Assembly (NCBI GenBank): GCA_001466705.2
Contig: LATX02000010.1
Coordinates: 1 to 64,000, forward strand
From: Moniliophthora roreri
Lineage: Eukaryota > Basidiomycota > Agaricomycetes > Agaricales > Marasmiaceae
Reading direction: 5' to 3'
Length of the DNA: 64,000 bases
The position numbers were made by a program, and so were the translations under genes. The first letter of the stretch is position 1. Each line of letters opens with the position of its first letter. The notes below the pieces were generated by a model. The model was not told where the DNA came from, did no database searches, and saw only the letters and a list, made by a program, of their open reading frames with translations. Below are positions 12,538 to 22,930 of this stretch, one piece after another.

Positions 12538-13771
12538 TAAAGTTGTTCTCTGTAGCAGTGCTGCCTGACTCTATTGAGAGATGTTCTTGAGCAGGCAAGT
12601 CTCTGACAAATTGACAAAACTCACCTTGACCACACAACACCCTCATATTGCATGTCAAAGTGTGCCCCTCTCCACCTTTTTCAGTATAACTGGAGGGATA
12701 AAGTGGTGCAGGCCAGCAGCCAGTTGTTTGAAACCATAGGCTTTTAATTATTTTGCAAGAAGAAACAAGCTTATCAAGAATTCATTGCAAGGCAGTTTCG
12801 TGATGATCATTGCACAAAATGACAAGTTGGCATACCCCTGGAATAACACCAAAGACTTATAAACACTCCTATATATCTAGGGGTCCCTGGTTATGGGGGT
12901 TATGGCCAAGGTGAAAGGGTGGTTATGTTACCTGTGATTCATAATAACTTTCCACCAACTCATTATAAAGTCAGTGATTTGACATAACAAGTGGAGTTCT
13001 TGTCAGGTTACTGGGAAATCATAATCAGTTATAGTAAGTTTTGATGAGTAACAGTAGTTATGGCTGGTTTGGGTGGTTATGGTAAGTCAGGGCAGTTATT
13101 ACTAATTAGTAGCATTATGACCTCCCATAACCCCCCCATCACCAGTTATCAGTGGCATGGCAAGTCAACTACAGATGTGAGCCACCTACATGTGACCTGT
13201 TGCTCTCAAATCAGGCTTGCAAAAAATAATTGATCCAAAAAGTATATTAACACTAATTTGTCTTAGATAAGACTAGTGGAAAACTACCCAAAAGATAACC
13301 TCCAAAAGTTCTATCTCAAGTTGTTGTGTAAGTGTGGATCAACATAATCAGAGTTGCTGCACTTAGAATGCCAACAAAACTCTTAGCTATGTTAATTCTC
13401 TCTTATTGAAGTGTTCTACTTTGAAGTGTTCACCTCCAAAGGAGTATAGATGGGTTTTAAAATGGGTTTATTTCACAACACACACACAAAACACAAAGAA
13501 CACAGTGCACAAAGCACAAACACAAGAGCTACAGTCCCATACAAAGACTCAATAGCTGATATAGTCTGACCCTACAGAGTTCAAGACTTCTTCAAGACAA
13601 CTACAGCACACAGTGTACTAGAAAAGGTCCTAGACCAATTTCTACAAAGAGTTCAGTGCAGGCACACCCCTTGCTAAGACTCTAAGTGTGTCACAACCTG
13701 ATACCCAACACAGGCCACACTCCAAGTGCTCAAGGCTCCTTCTTGGTGTAAAGTGTCTCTTAGAAAAGTGC
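12538..13771. repeat. Right copy of the 1,234-base direct repeat
   Basis: Partner of 11,303-12,536. It continues past 13,771 into unique sequence, as expected if it is the true continuation of one contig. Confidence 0.85.
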
Positions 13772-14203
13772 TATAATGCACTCAAGATGTTACTCTTATC
13801 TCTTACAACACAAGTTCATTATCAGATGTCTATCTCTCTGGAGTCACTCAGAACCAATCTCCAGGGCCTGAAGTGAGGAAGCAAAACTGAAATGGCACAC
13901 AAAATTATACACCAAACAAACTTGTCATGTATTCACAATCAGAGAGGGCAGAGTTACTTGAGTATATACAAATATCTAGCTGTCCTTATATACAGTCCAT
14001 GGAATATATCTACAGAAAAAATATAAATAATGTCCAATAATTCAGGAAATAATAAACAAGTGACTGAGATGCTAAAAGAGGGAATATTCAGATGTCACAG
14101 AGTCTGGCCACTAGGGTATCTGACCATATCTGCATGGGTATCTACTTCTCCAGGTGTTCTGGACTCTATAATTTGTATTTTCTCTTTTCTAAGTTGGGTA
14201 TCT

Positions 14204-15074
14204 GGGAGCGGATGGTTGTATCTGTCCCATTTCTTACATCATTTCCCTTTCTAGCATCCACACATTGGCAGAGACCTAGATGCCAAAGTTTCTGAGGTCA
14301 GAACATGCTGTTACTGTTTCTATTTCCTTTGACAATGCACTCTCAGTCTTAGTTAGGACTTCTTATGCATTAGATATTCTTTATATGTCTTGTTGTATCT
14401 GTTTATTAAGTAACTTCAATCCTACAAAAGTAGTCTTCTAGCTTCCAAGGTTACTTCACACTTAGTTATATTATTTCATATGTTTTCACTACTGTTGAAC
14501 TCTTTATTAAGAGATCATCTGCCTTGACTTTAATCTGTATATTGACTTCAGAGGATGATTGTTCTTTAATCATTCCTGTTCTAAGTCATCTTTCTGTTTT
14601 GATGTCTCTTTTAAGTACCTCTGTACTGTTTGACTGCACATTGCACTTTGCAGATGTCACAGAAAGTTGAAATAAAAATAAAACCCCATTGATAGCACTT
14701 TAAGAGCTTGGTTAACTAGCTAATGCATTCATTGGGCCATAGTTAGGTTCCCTACAGGTTTCAGGAGTGATCCACTTTGAATCTGATACATAGATAAGTC
14801 AGAAAGTACAGCTTAGACACCTCTGTATAGCATATCATATAGCTCTTCATACTTTCCAATGCACCATAGCTTCTCTAAGGCAATGACTAGCAGACTGGGC
14901 TCACTCTAGTCCTTATTACCCATTATCTTGTGTCATATTAAAGTGTTCTGATTCAAAAGTAATGTAAAACAAATAAAATTGGGTCTTTCCTAGGTTTGCC
15001 ATATTAATGCCTATCTACACACAAACAAGACAAAATACATAATTGTTCATAACCATATAGTGACCCAATCATCT
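14204..15074. repeat. Left copy of an 871-base near-identical direct repeat
   Basis: It is repeated at 15,076-15,946 across the N at 15,075. Only a short difference was noticed, near 14,827 versus 15,699. Confidence 0.85.
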
Positions 15075-15075
15075 N
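15075..15075. other. Single-N assembly join
   Basis: An isolated N between two 871-base near-identical blocks. Confidence 0.9.
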
Positions 15076-15946
15076 GGGAGCGGATGGTTGTATCTGTCCC
15101 ATTTCTTACATCATTTCCCTTTCTAGCATCCACACATTGGCAGAGACCTAGATGCCAAAGTTTCTGAGGTCAGAACATGCTGTTACTGTTTCTATTTCCT
15201 TTGACAATGCACTCTCAGTCTTAGTTAGGACTTCTTATGCATTAGATATTCTTTATATGTCTTGTTGTATCTGTTTATTAAGTAACTTCAATCCTACAAA
15301 AGTAGTCTTCTAGCTTCCAAGGTTACTTCACACTTAGTTATATTATTTCATATGTTTTCACTACTGTTGAACTCTTTATTAAGAGATCATCTGCCTTGAC
15401 TTTAATCTGTATATTGACTTCAGAGGATGATTGTTCTTTAATCATTCCTGTTCTAAGTCATCTTTCTGTTTTGATGTCTCTTTTAAGTACCTCTGTACTG
15501 TTTGACTGCACATTGCACTTTGCAGATGTCACAGAAAGTTGAAATAAAAATAAAACCCCATTGATAGCACTTTAAGAGCTTGGTTAACTAGCTAATGCAT
15601 TCATTGGGCCATAGTTAGGTTCCCTACAGGTTTCAGGAGTGATCCACTTTGAATCTGATACATAGATAAGTCAGAAAGTACAGCTTAGACACCTCTGTAT
15701 AGTGTATCATATAGCTCTTCATACTTTCCAATGCACCATAGCTTCTCTAAGGCAATGACTAGCAGACTGGGCTCACTCTAGTCCTTATTACCCATTATCT
15801 TGTGTCATATTAAAGTGTTCTGATTCAAAAGTAATGTAAAACAAATAAAATTGGGTCTTTCCTAGGTTTGCCATATTAATGCCTATCTACACACAAACAA
15901 GACAAAATACATAATTGTTCATAACCATATAGTGACCCAATCATCT
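15076..15946. repeat. Right copy of the 871-base direct repeat
   Basis: Partner of 14,204-15,074. Unique sequence follows from 15,947. Confidence 0.85.
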
Positions 15947-16635
15947 TAGGTATACCTTACACACCAATGATCTCAAGGGGAGCCCTAAAAGTTGCTGTAT
16001 CAATGAGAAGTTTGTGAATAGAACATGAAATGTTACCTGCCATGGTCACTGAGACTTATTGTGGGCCTTGATATACTGCAAGTCATCAGGAAGAGTATTG
16101 CAAGGTAAAGTAAAAGAACATACCAGTTTCTCCTTATGAGCCTGGTGTCTTCATGATGATTATGTCTTCAATGAGGCCCTGTATTGGATTACTCATAAGC
16201 TGATTCAGTGTGTGTATGTGCATATATTAATATGACTTACTAGTAGTTGAGGTTGTGTTGTGAGATCCAGTGTGATATGACAGTGAGGAAGCATCAACTT
16301 GTAATGTCAGGTGGTTGATATACACTGGAGTTGACAGTTTATTGAGATGATCAAGGTCAAGGTATAGCTGAGGGAAACAGTCAGCATTGGCTCATGTGAC
16401 AAGTAGCAACAACATACCAAAACTACTCAGACTCATCATCAGCTACCCAAATATTGGAACCCAGAGTCAGTGACAAGGCTGACATAACATGTCAAGAGCT
16501 TAGATACTCACATGTCACAACAAAAGACTGTATAGATGGTTGGACAGACATGAGCACATTGATTTGGTGTGCTGTTGCACATGATGATGTGCCTTTGACT
16601 GCAGATCGACAACATCAACAGGGACAGGTGAGGGC
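15947..16635. other. CG-poor sequence without a recognised gene
   Basis: Only short chance frames are seen. The base composition matches the rest of the repeat island. No conserved protein motif or RNA structure is visible. Confidence 0.5.
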
Positions 16636-16639
16636 AGAG

Positions 16640-16772
16640 GGTGAGGGTGCTGGATGACAGTGAGGGTGGATGACAGCAAGGGTGGACAACAGCAAAGGTG
16701 GGCAACAGTGAGGGTGGACTGATAGCAACAATGGTGACAACAGGGGTAGATGGCAACAGCAAGTGTAGACAG
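16640..16772. repeat. Imperfect minisatellite, unit about 15-18 bases
   Basis: Variants of GTGGATGACAGCAAGG and GTGGACAACAGCAA follow each other for about 130 bases. The strong strand bias (purine-rich on +) keeps several overlapping frames open on the minus strand; those frames are low-complexity and not credible genes. Confidence 0.65.
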
Positions 16773-17559
16773 CAAGGACAAGAGGAGGAATGGTGGTGTT
16801 ACAAAGGAAAGAAGGAATCTGTGGAGTTTGAAAGTTGTTGAACAAAATAAACAAACAATTGTGGGGGTCTTCACTCATGTGATGATGCATCAGCTAATTG
16901 ACAAACATCATTTCTTAGAGTCACAATGACAAGAGTTTCCTCCCCAAATTTCTGCAAAGAACTCCATGTAACTCATGTTGAACCCAGTAAACACATCCAA
17001 ACCCCTGAAAATAGCTCTGGCACCAAAAACCCAAAATACCCCCCATAACCACCCTTAACCACCCATAACTGGTAATGGTGGGTTAAGATGCAGTTAGGAG
17101 GGGGTCATATCCTACACAAAACCAGCTAGTACAATTCTCATAGTTGTTATAGCTTCTATTACTGATCAAGGGAAATTTTATTAGGTTCTGCTACAGATAC
17201 ATCATCCTATTACCAGGTATTGACGAGTGTCAGGCGTTTTAGCCGCCCGTAACCCGTCAGCGCCTTTTGACATTTTGTGCGATGATGGTCATTGAAAGGC
17301 ATCACGCCCGAGCCGACATGTTTACCTATTACCTGATCCGTACGCAACCTTATTGTATCACTGCGAGAAAATTACAACGCGAATAGAGGCTCAAGATGCC
17401 TCACTCAATTACAGGCAACTCTACAGTAAGCAGTACAAGTGTTCTAGTCGTATGTACCCAATAATGAAAGCTCAGTAACAACCCAGAGAAATAGGAAAAA
17501 CGAGTGTAGACGATCAGTTGTCTGATACATAGTATAACAGTGTCCTGCGACGGTAAGAA

Positions 17560-19292
17560 TCAAGCTTGGAATACATAGACACCGTCAATGAAGGTATATG
17601 CCGTCGATTTTCCACCAGTGAATGCAAGCTCGTCGTTACCAGAGGCGGTAACAGTCACCTCACGATATGTCCAGGGTGCATATTCGGTATGGAACGTCTG
17701 AACCTCCTGGCCGTTCCAGAGGACGGTGACATATGCATCCCGCTGCAGCACCGGTCCACTGTAAACGCTCGAGGTGAAGAACTGAATGGTGTACGTCTTT
17801 CCAGGTACGGTGTCCAGACGATTGGCAGGCTTCAAGGTACCGGGGAAGAGATCGGCACCATTAGCTGATCCCAAAAGAGCCACTGAGTTACCGGAATGAG
17901 CGTAGGGCTGGTAGTGGAAAATAGTAGCATCGAGGTTTCCGCCAGCCGGGGAAGTGGCGGTCCAAGTGGAGGTGGAGGTGGTGTAACAGAAGTCGCCGCC
18001 GTCTGGGCATTGATAACTCTCGAAGTCACCATCAGGGACGACACTCTTGCGACGATAACCTCGGGATTGGGTTACTTTAAGATCGCCTTGGCCGTAGTTG
18101 TTCGCGGTGGAGGCATCGGTGACTTCGTAGTACTGCAAAGGATCACTTCGGATGATGCCAAGATGGATGACAGTTTAACAAAACTCACCATCGAGCAGGT
18201 GTAGGTCTGCGGCTTATCAGAGAACACAGCCCTCCAAATGTTGAAGAATTTGCAAGCACCACCGTTGCCATCGACGCCTCGCTTGTTGCAAAGATCCGCA
18301 CAAGCCTGGACATCATAACGATCAAGGAAAGCAAAGCCCATGTACTGAAAAAATTATTATTAGCAGACAACTCGGGCACATTACGTTAACTGACTCACTC
18401 CAGGTGCGTTATTCGCTGCTTCCAAAGGACCAAAGACCTGCTCGTAACCATCCGGAGTTGAAATATCAACCCATTGCTCGAGGGCGTATCCGCTGCTTTG
18501 CTGGATATAGGTCAAACCACCGGGAGCTGGGTACAGCTGTTGGCCGCCTGTGTTCGTCTTCTCAGCGGCAGTATGAACATCGCCATATACGGCACATTTC
18601 AAGTTGGAGCCCTCAGAGAATTCGTGATCCAATCCAGGATTGTTGTATTCATAGTAAAGGTTAGCGAACACTGTGAGGCAATAAAGGGTGAGATCTCAGC
18701 CTCCTGCAGTTCATTAGAACGTAACTTACCACAACCCGGAACACGGTCGCAGAAGGCGAGACACGGCTCAATGCTGTAGGTGTTGTTGGGAACGAGTGTG
18801 TAGGTGAGGTAGGCAGTTCCTTGAATCGAGCCATCGCGATCATCAGGTCCAGTTCCAGTTCCGGCGAAAACCTGTTTGTAGTTGCCAAGGTTTTGGCGTC
18901 TGAATTTAGCGCTAGACGCCCGCTTAGGAAGAAAGCCAAGGCTGCGACGCGTTAGCGCGTTGGAGACTGGAACAACGGTGTCGAGAACATTGCCATCGAC
19001 GGCTGTAACAACAGTTTCTGGTGGAGCTTGGTTGGGAGGCGCTACGTCTTCGGTGGCTCCCGCCTTCTGATTAACCTGCACAATCGCGTTCGCGATGGCG
19101 TCGGTATCGGTGCTGGTATTGGTCAAGTCAAGGGCATTGGCGTTCTCGGCGGGATCGCCACGGTCGACAGGAAATTTGAAAGCCTCTGCTTCAATATATC
19201 AGTAAACTGGGCAAATATTGACCAGCGTTGTTCGACTCACCACCAGAGATAGCGAGGGCAGCAAGGCCAAGTAAAAGAGTGGAAGGGAACAT
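17560..19292 (-). CDS. Secreted cysteine-rich protein with a PAN/apple-like region and a carbohydrate-binding-like C-terminal domain
   Basis: Five exons read from a start at 19292: 19292-19241, 19185-18730, 18670-18399, 18344-18189 and 18132-17560. All introns are GT-AG and the joined frame gives 502 residues. The product starts MFPSTLLLGLAALAISGG, a signal peptide, then a low-complexity linker with a possible RR processing site. A Cys-rich block follows (CLAFCDRVPGCG, then CADLCNKRG), resembling fungal PAN/apple-like secreted proteins. The last 165 residues have the layout of a galactose-binding-like or CBM-like domain (GDFESY start, WTYREVTVTASGNDELAFTG, IDGVYV end). It is probably a cell-wall or extracellular protein; the ligand is unknown. 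A decayed paralog lies at 8,120-11,165. Structure is seen; domain names are inference. Confidence 0.85.
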
Positions 19293-20196
19293 ATTAGTCT
19301 AAGTGAGTGACAAACAAGTAGAAGAAGGGAAGAATTAAAAGAGTCGAAAAGGATTCTGATGAGGACTATAGCCAATGGTCCAAGGCTTTTATACCTCAAC
19401 TTGTTGGCTATGGTGATATAGACCTGCATCGACCCTTCGTACATTACGCTGTAATTTGGAACGTGTAAAACAAAATGCCGTTCGGGCGTCAAATATGTTG
19501 AATTGTGAAGCCTCTCGAACTCCGTGTAAAGAATAAGGATCGTCGTCTCTGACGTGCAAAGGATTCATTTGGACGTGTAGAATGCAACGATGTCGGCTCC
19601 TATCAAGCAGAAGCATCGGTGTTTTGCTTTTTCCTTCAGGGTTGTGGACCAAAGTCAAGATACGAGGGTTGTATGTAGTTCGAAAGTCCGAATTCCAGGA
19701 ACAAGGTACGTCCATGAGGCATATGTGGCGCTTGAAGCAACGGCAACAAATGCGACAAGCTGACGGATGGCACGGGATCTGGTTACGAATGCAACATACT
19801 ACCCAGAGATTAACCACGAATATTGCCGTGAGCTGGAATGGTCCTGGCGTACACAACAGTTTTCCGTACATGAACGACCACGTCGCGGACTAGCTGTAGA
19901 ATGACATGATAGCTCGACCGTATCCTAGAGCTGAGTTGTAAGTTAGCAAGGTTTGTTATCATCGTTGAATGTGAGATCCGACCCACTGTAGATGTCCGAC
20001 GTCGAAGTAAGAGATCCAAGATCCAATGATGGTAAAAGTGTTTCTATATTGATAAATGAATATATTTGTCGTAACGTTATGCCTAGATCTCACAAGCAAT
20101 GCGTCCGGGTTCTAGGCATAATGACAAGGTTAGGGAAGACTTCAACGGAGCCAGAGAAATTGCGATGCATTCGAAGAATAATGTCGACATGTATCA
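19293..20196. other. Intergenic region, 904 bases, no gene recognised
   Basis: This is upstream of the secreted-protein gene and downstream of the mitochondrial-carrier gene. A 160-codon minus-strand frame (19,389-19,871) shows no family features and starts in the likely 5' untranslated region, so it is not called. Confidence 0.6.
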
Positions 20197-21342
20197 TCAA
20201 CCAAAATGTTTATTGAGCTCGTCGTAGATAAGGAATATAATTGCGCTGCTGGGTATCGACCTCGCCACGGTAATACCACATCCTGCGTAAAGACCTCTAA
20301 CACCCTGCGCCTTGTACATTGCCTTTAGGGTACCAAAAAAGGTCGGCCGGGGCGTGGAATTTCCAGCATGCCTAGGCCTTAGCTCCTCTTCCGTCTGTAT
20401 GGCACTTTTGACAGTGTCTGCGGGAAAAAGTATCAAGTTAAAAGCTGCGCCAGCACAGGCACCAGATAGACCCGATTCTAAAGGGGTGAGTACGAGAGTG
20501 TGTGGGTCAGAACCGGAGGGATCTAATCGCGCACGACGTTGCACCAATTTGGAGGCAACGAACTCTTTGGTGCCAAACCAAGCGGCAGTACCGCCCGTTT
20601 CTCGGATAAGGGTTCCAGTATGGCCCAACCATAGGCCCCTGATACCCGTTGACCTGACGACGGAGGTGAGAACTGCTACTGGCCCAGGAGGAGGTGTTGT
20701 GAGAGTGGTGGGGGAAACAAGCATCTGCACCTGCATCTTGCACTTGACTAGTTCGATGGGCGTCCTGGAGTAGAACAACGTCAGATATCAATAACATGGG
20801 CAACAAACAAGACGTACAGCGCGAAACTTGTAACAGCACCTGCACCTGCTGCGGCGAGGACTATCTCTGACAGCGACGGCTTTTCTGACTCCGTCTTGTT
20901 TGTAATTTTCTGAATGATTTGTCGAAATACTCTATAGGACATGAACAGGGAGGCATTTTCAGCCATGGCGCCAACTATTGGGGCAGGAAGTCCCTATAAA
21001 AGATCTGTTTAGTTCGAAAGAACCGATTTACGGGATTCAACTTACTCGATAAAGACCTCTAAAACCTTCATTCTTCCATGTTTTGTGCAAACAGTCTATC
21101 GGTCCATTGAACCTTGCTGAAGAATCTAGAACCTGTGATTGCAGGCGAACTTTGGTGAGGTCGAACGGATGTTCGAACACCTTGGAAACCATGCCAGCGA
21201 TCTGTGAAAACCACCAAAAATCAGCGATGAAAAGCGCAAAAACCGTCCAAGGACCCACACTGCCGAAAGTGATATCTTTCAAAGCACGAATCGTCGTAGA
21301 TGCTGTAACGTTGGGGTTAAGCACATCGTTTGGTACGTCCAT
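20197..21342 (-). CDS. Mitochondrial carrier, ornithine/basic amino acid type (ORT1/ARG11-like)
   Basis: Four exons: 21342-21259, 21201-21046, 20993-20818 and 20764-20197. Together they give 327 residues, the usual size for the mitochondrial carrier family. Three carrier repeats are visible. The signatures are HPFDLTKVRLQ in repeat 1, TPIELVKCKMQVQ in repeat 2 and FPADTVKSAIQ in repeat 3, each a Px(D/E)xx(K/R) motif. PIELVKC is the form found in ornithine carriers of fungi and animals, so exchange of mitochondrial ornithine or arginine for arginine metabolism is likely. It would sit in the inner mitochondrial membrane. The first intron could use either of two adjacent GT donors; only the downstream one keeps the frame. 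Substrate is inferred, family is firm. Confidence 0.88.
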
Positions 21343-21594
21343 CGTTGGGTATAGGGATTTGTCTATGGTCGGTGGGTATTGTCGTGGAGTATGTTGTTTG
21401 GGGCAGCTAGAGCATTATATAATGTCGGAAAGGCTGTTGACCTATAGCTTTTTCACCGCAGTGATAGCAGTACACAGGCTAGAGCAGCACGGCGAAAAAT
21501 TTGTGTAAAGCCATCTGTCCGATGCTGTCGGCTTAACGCCCGAACTTTCGATAATGCCATGTGGCACCCACGTGGTGAGCAACTGAGCCTTTGA

Positions 21595-22585
21595 TTACAA
21601 ACTACTCCTAAGTTTTTCTTTCTCGCCTCCAAGCCAATCATTCACGGTCATGGAGAACACCACCCCATCTTCAGTAACGCGGTTTGTACCATCGTCTACA
21701 CGAGCTACATCTGCGTAAGGATACGTCGTCAAATCAGGCTTCCAGACCTCGTAACATCTGATGAGTTATGTCGGTGAGCATTTTGTGCTGATGAAATGTC
21801 ATATAGAGCTAACCTCATGATACCTTCACGTTTCAGGCCGATCTTTTGGGCTGCCTTTTGACTTCGCATGTTCGCAGGGGGTGTTCTCCACGCTATACGA
21901 ACCAATCCCAGCCCACCTTCATTCACGGGGTTCAATGTGTATGACAGTAGCAAGAAGCAAGCGTGTTTGAACACGAATGTCCCTCTGAAGCGAGGAAAAA
22001 TTTTGATCCCCATCAGCTTGACGTCTAGTGTCACCTGCAACGGGTCGCAGGCAAGCCTACGCAAAAAGAGGTAAATTAGTCTGCAGCCTTGCAAATGTTG
22101 AGATACTGACGAGAAGATACCGGTCAGATCACCTGTCTCTTTATCTATGGCTCCGAACGACAGTAAGTTGGGTCTGCGTCGCTGTCTTTCCAAGTACATT
22201 AGCGTCTCGAGCTTGCTTGCTGCGTTGGATGAATTATGAGTGTTGGAGCACATAGAAACACACACGAACTGTATGGTTTCCCAGTTGGGAAAGGATAAAA
22301 CCACGCGTCGTTGGGATCGTCTGACGGGCTCATGAATGCATTGGATAGCTGCTCAGCATGTAAGGAGGGCTGCAAGTTGGCTAGTCAGTCACTTTGTAAC
22401 GCTCGCTGATGAGTACTGACTATCAACGGTTCTAGTCGTAGTTTCTCTGTCTCCAGCGGCGAATTTGGGACAGATAGGATACTGTTCAGATCGTAGGAGG
22501 ATGGGGGCGTGAATTCGTACAGTTCCGTTTCGACGGTAACTGGAGGTAACGTTGGAGCAGGGAGGTATTTGTTGCAGTACTGCAT
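21595..22585 (-). CDS. GNAT-family N-acetyltransferase (RimJ/RimL-like)
   Basis: A spliced gene starting at MQYCNKYLPAPTLP (22585) and ending at a TAA at 21595. Visible exons carry LETEKLRLEPLI (N-terminal GNAT strand), NLLSFGAIDKETGDLTGIFS, an FPRFRGTFVFKHACFLLLSY segment, and the diagnostic LGLVRIAWRTPPANMRSQKA followed by AQKIGLKREGIMR. The last is the acetyl-CoA-binding A/B motif region of fungal RimJ/RimL-type acetyltransferases. The terminal exon reads YEVWKPDLTTYPYADVARVD. Four introns of ordinary length are needed; the one near 22,200-22,260 is the least certain. Substrate is unknown. It is divergent from the MFS transporter gene, with about 345 bases between their starts. Confidence 0.75.
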
Positions 22586-22930
22586 TTGATAGGTGGAACT
22601 TGGTCGTAAGTGGCTTCAATGCTCGTTTATCTCTCTTTGAATGTGTTTTAGACCCTTGATGCGTGTCGAAAGTCTGATGGCTAGAAACCCGGATCGTCCA
22701 GGATTTGACTCGCTTTCATTCTTCCGGATCCGAGTTCCCGCACACGTTCCCGAACATCCTGACAACATGCGTCAGACCCGCACCACGTGTGCAACATGCG
22801 TGTGACATTTTCCAGAAAGCTGTATGAACCAGCTCAATTCACAACTCCGGATCCGTGTTACCCCATCATTTTATGAAAGCCAACTTCCCACTCACGGGTA
22901 TTAGTACCCATAATCCCACTTTTCAGGTCC
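22586..22930. promoter_or_regulatory. Shared upstream region of divergent GNAT and MFS genes
   Basis: This 345-base interval separates two divergent starts. It holds a perfect E-box CACGTG at 22,784-22,789, two CAACATGCGT blocks flanking it (near 22,763 and 22,792) and two GGATCCG-type sites (near 22,725 and 22,848). The repeated arrangement suggests binding sites, but no factor can be assigned. Confidence 0.4.

Larger units (their letters stand above)
12010..14400 (-). repeat. Second arm of the large inverted repeat
   Basis: Inverted partner of 745-1,985. The assembled span is lengthened by the duplicated block at 12,538-13,771. The arms are clearly diverged, so this is an old repeat pair and not a palindrome formed during assembly. 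Confidence 0.55.
11571..17286. mobile_element. Possible terminal-inverted-repeat element enclosing the right half of the island
   Basis: ATCATTGCACAAAATGACAA at 11,571-11,590 is the inverse of 17,267-17,286 with two mismatches, one of them a TG/CG pair. Subterminal GGTTATGG-type repeats follow the left end (about 11,650-11,910) and precede the right end (about 17,040-17,100). Removing the two probable assembly duplications would leave about 3.6 kb. No transposase frame survives, and the flanks show no clean target duplication. The two ends could also belong to separate small elements. Confidence 0.4.

Noticed and set aside
12407..13876. Apparent 1.2-kb tandem gene-like repeat
   Set aside because: The copies are near-identical and separated by a single N, so assembly overlap is the better explanation.
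16508..16890. Overlapping minus-strand frames of 84-119 codons rich in Cys, Pro and His
   Set aside because: They arise from the purine-biased minisatellite and have low complexity in all three frames.
19389..19871. 160-codon minus-strand frame upstream of the secreted-protein gene
   Set aside because: No domain, odd Cys/His/Arg-rich composition, and position in the probable promoter/5' region.
20312..20773. 153-codon plus-strand frame
   Set aside because: It is the antisense of the last exon of the mitochondrial carrier gene.
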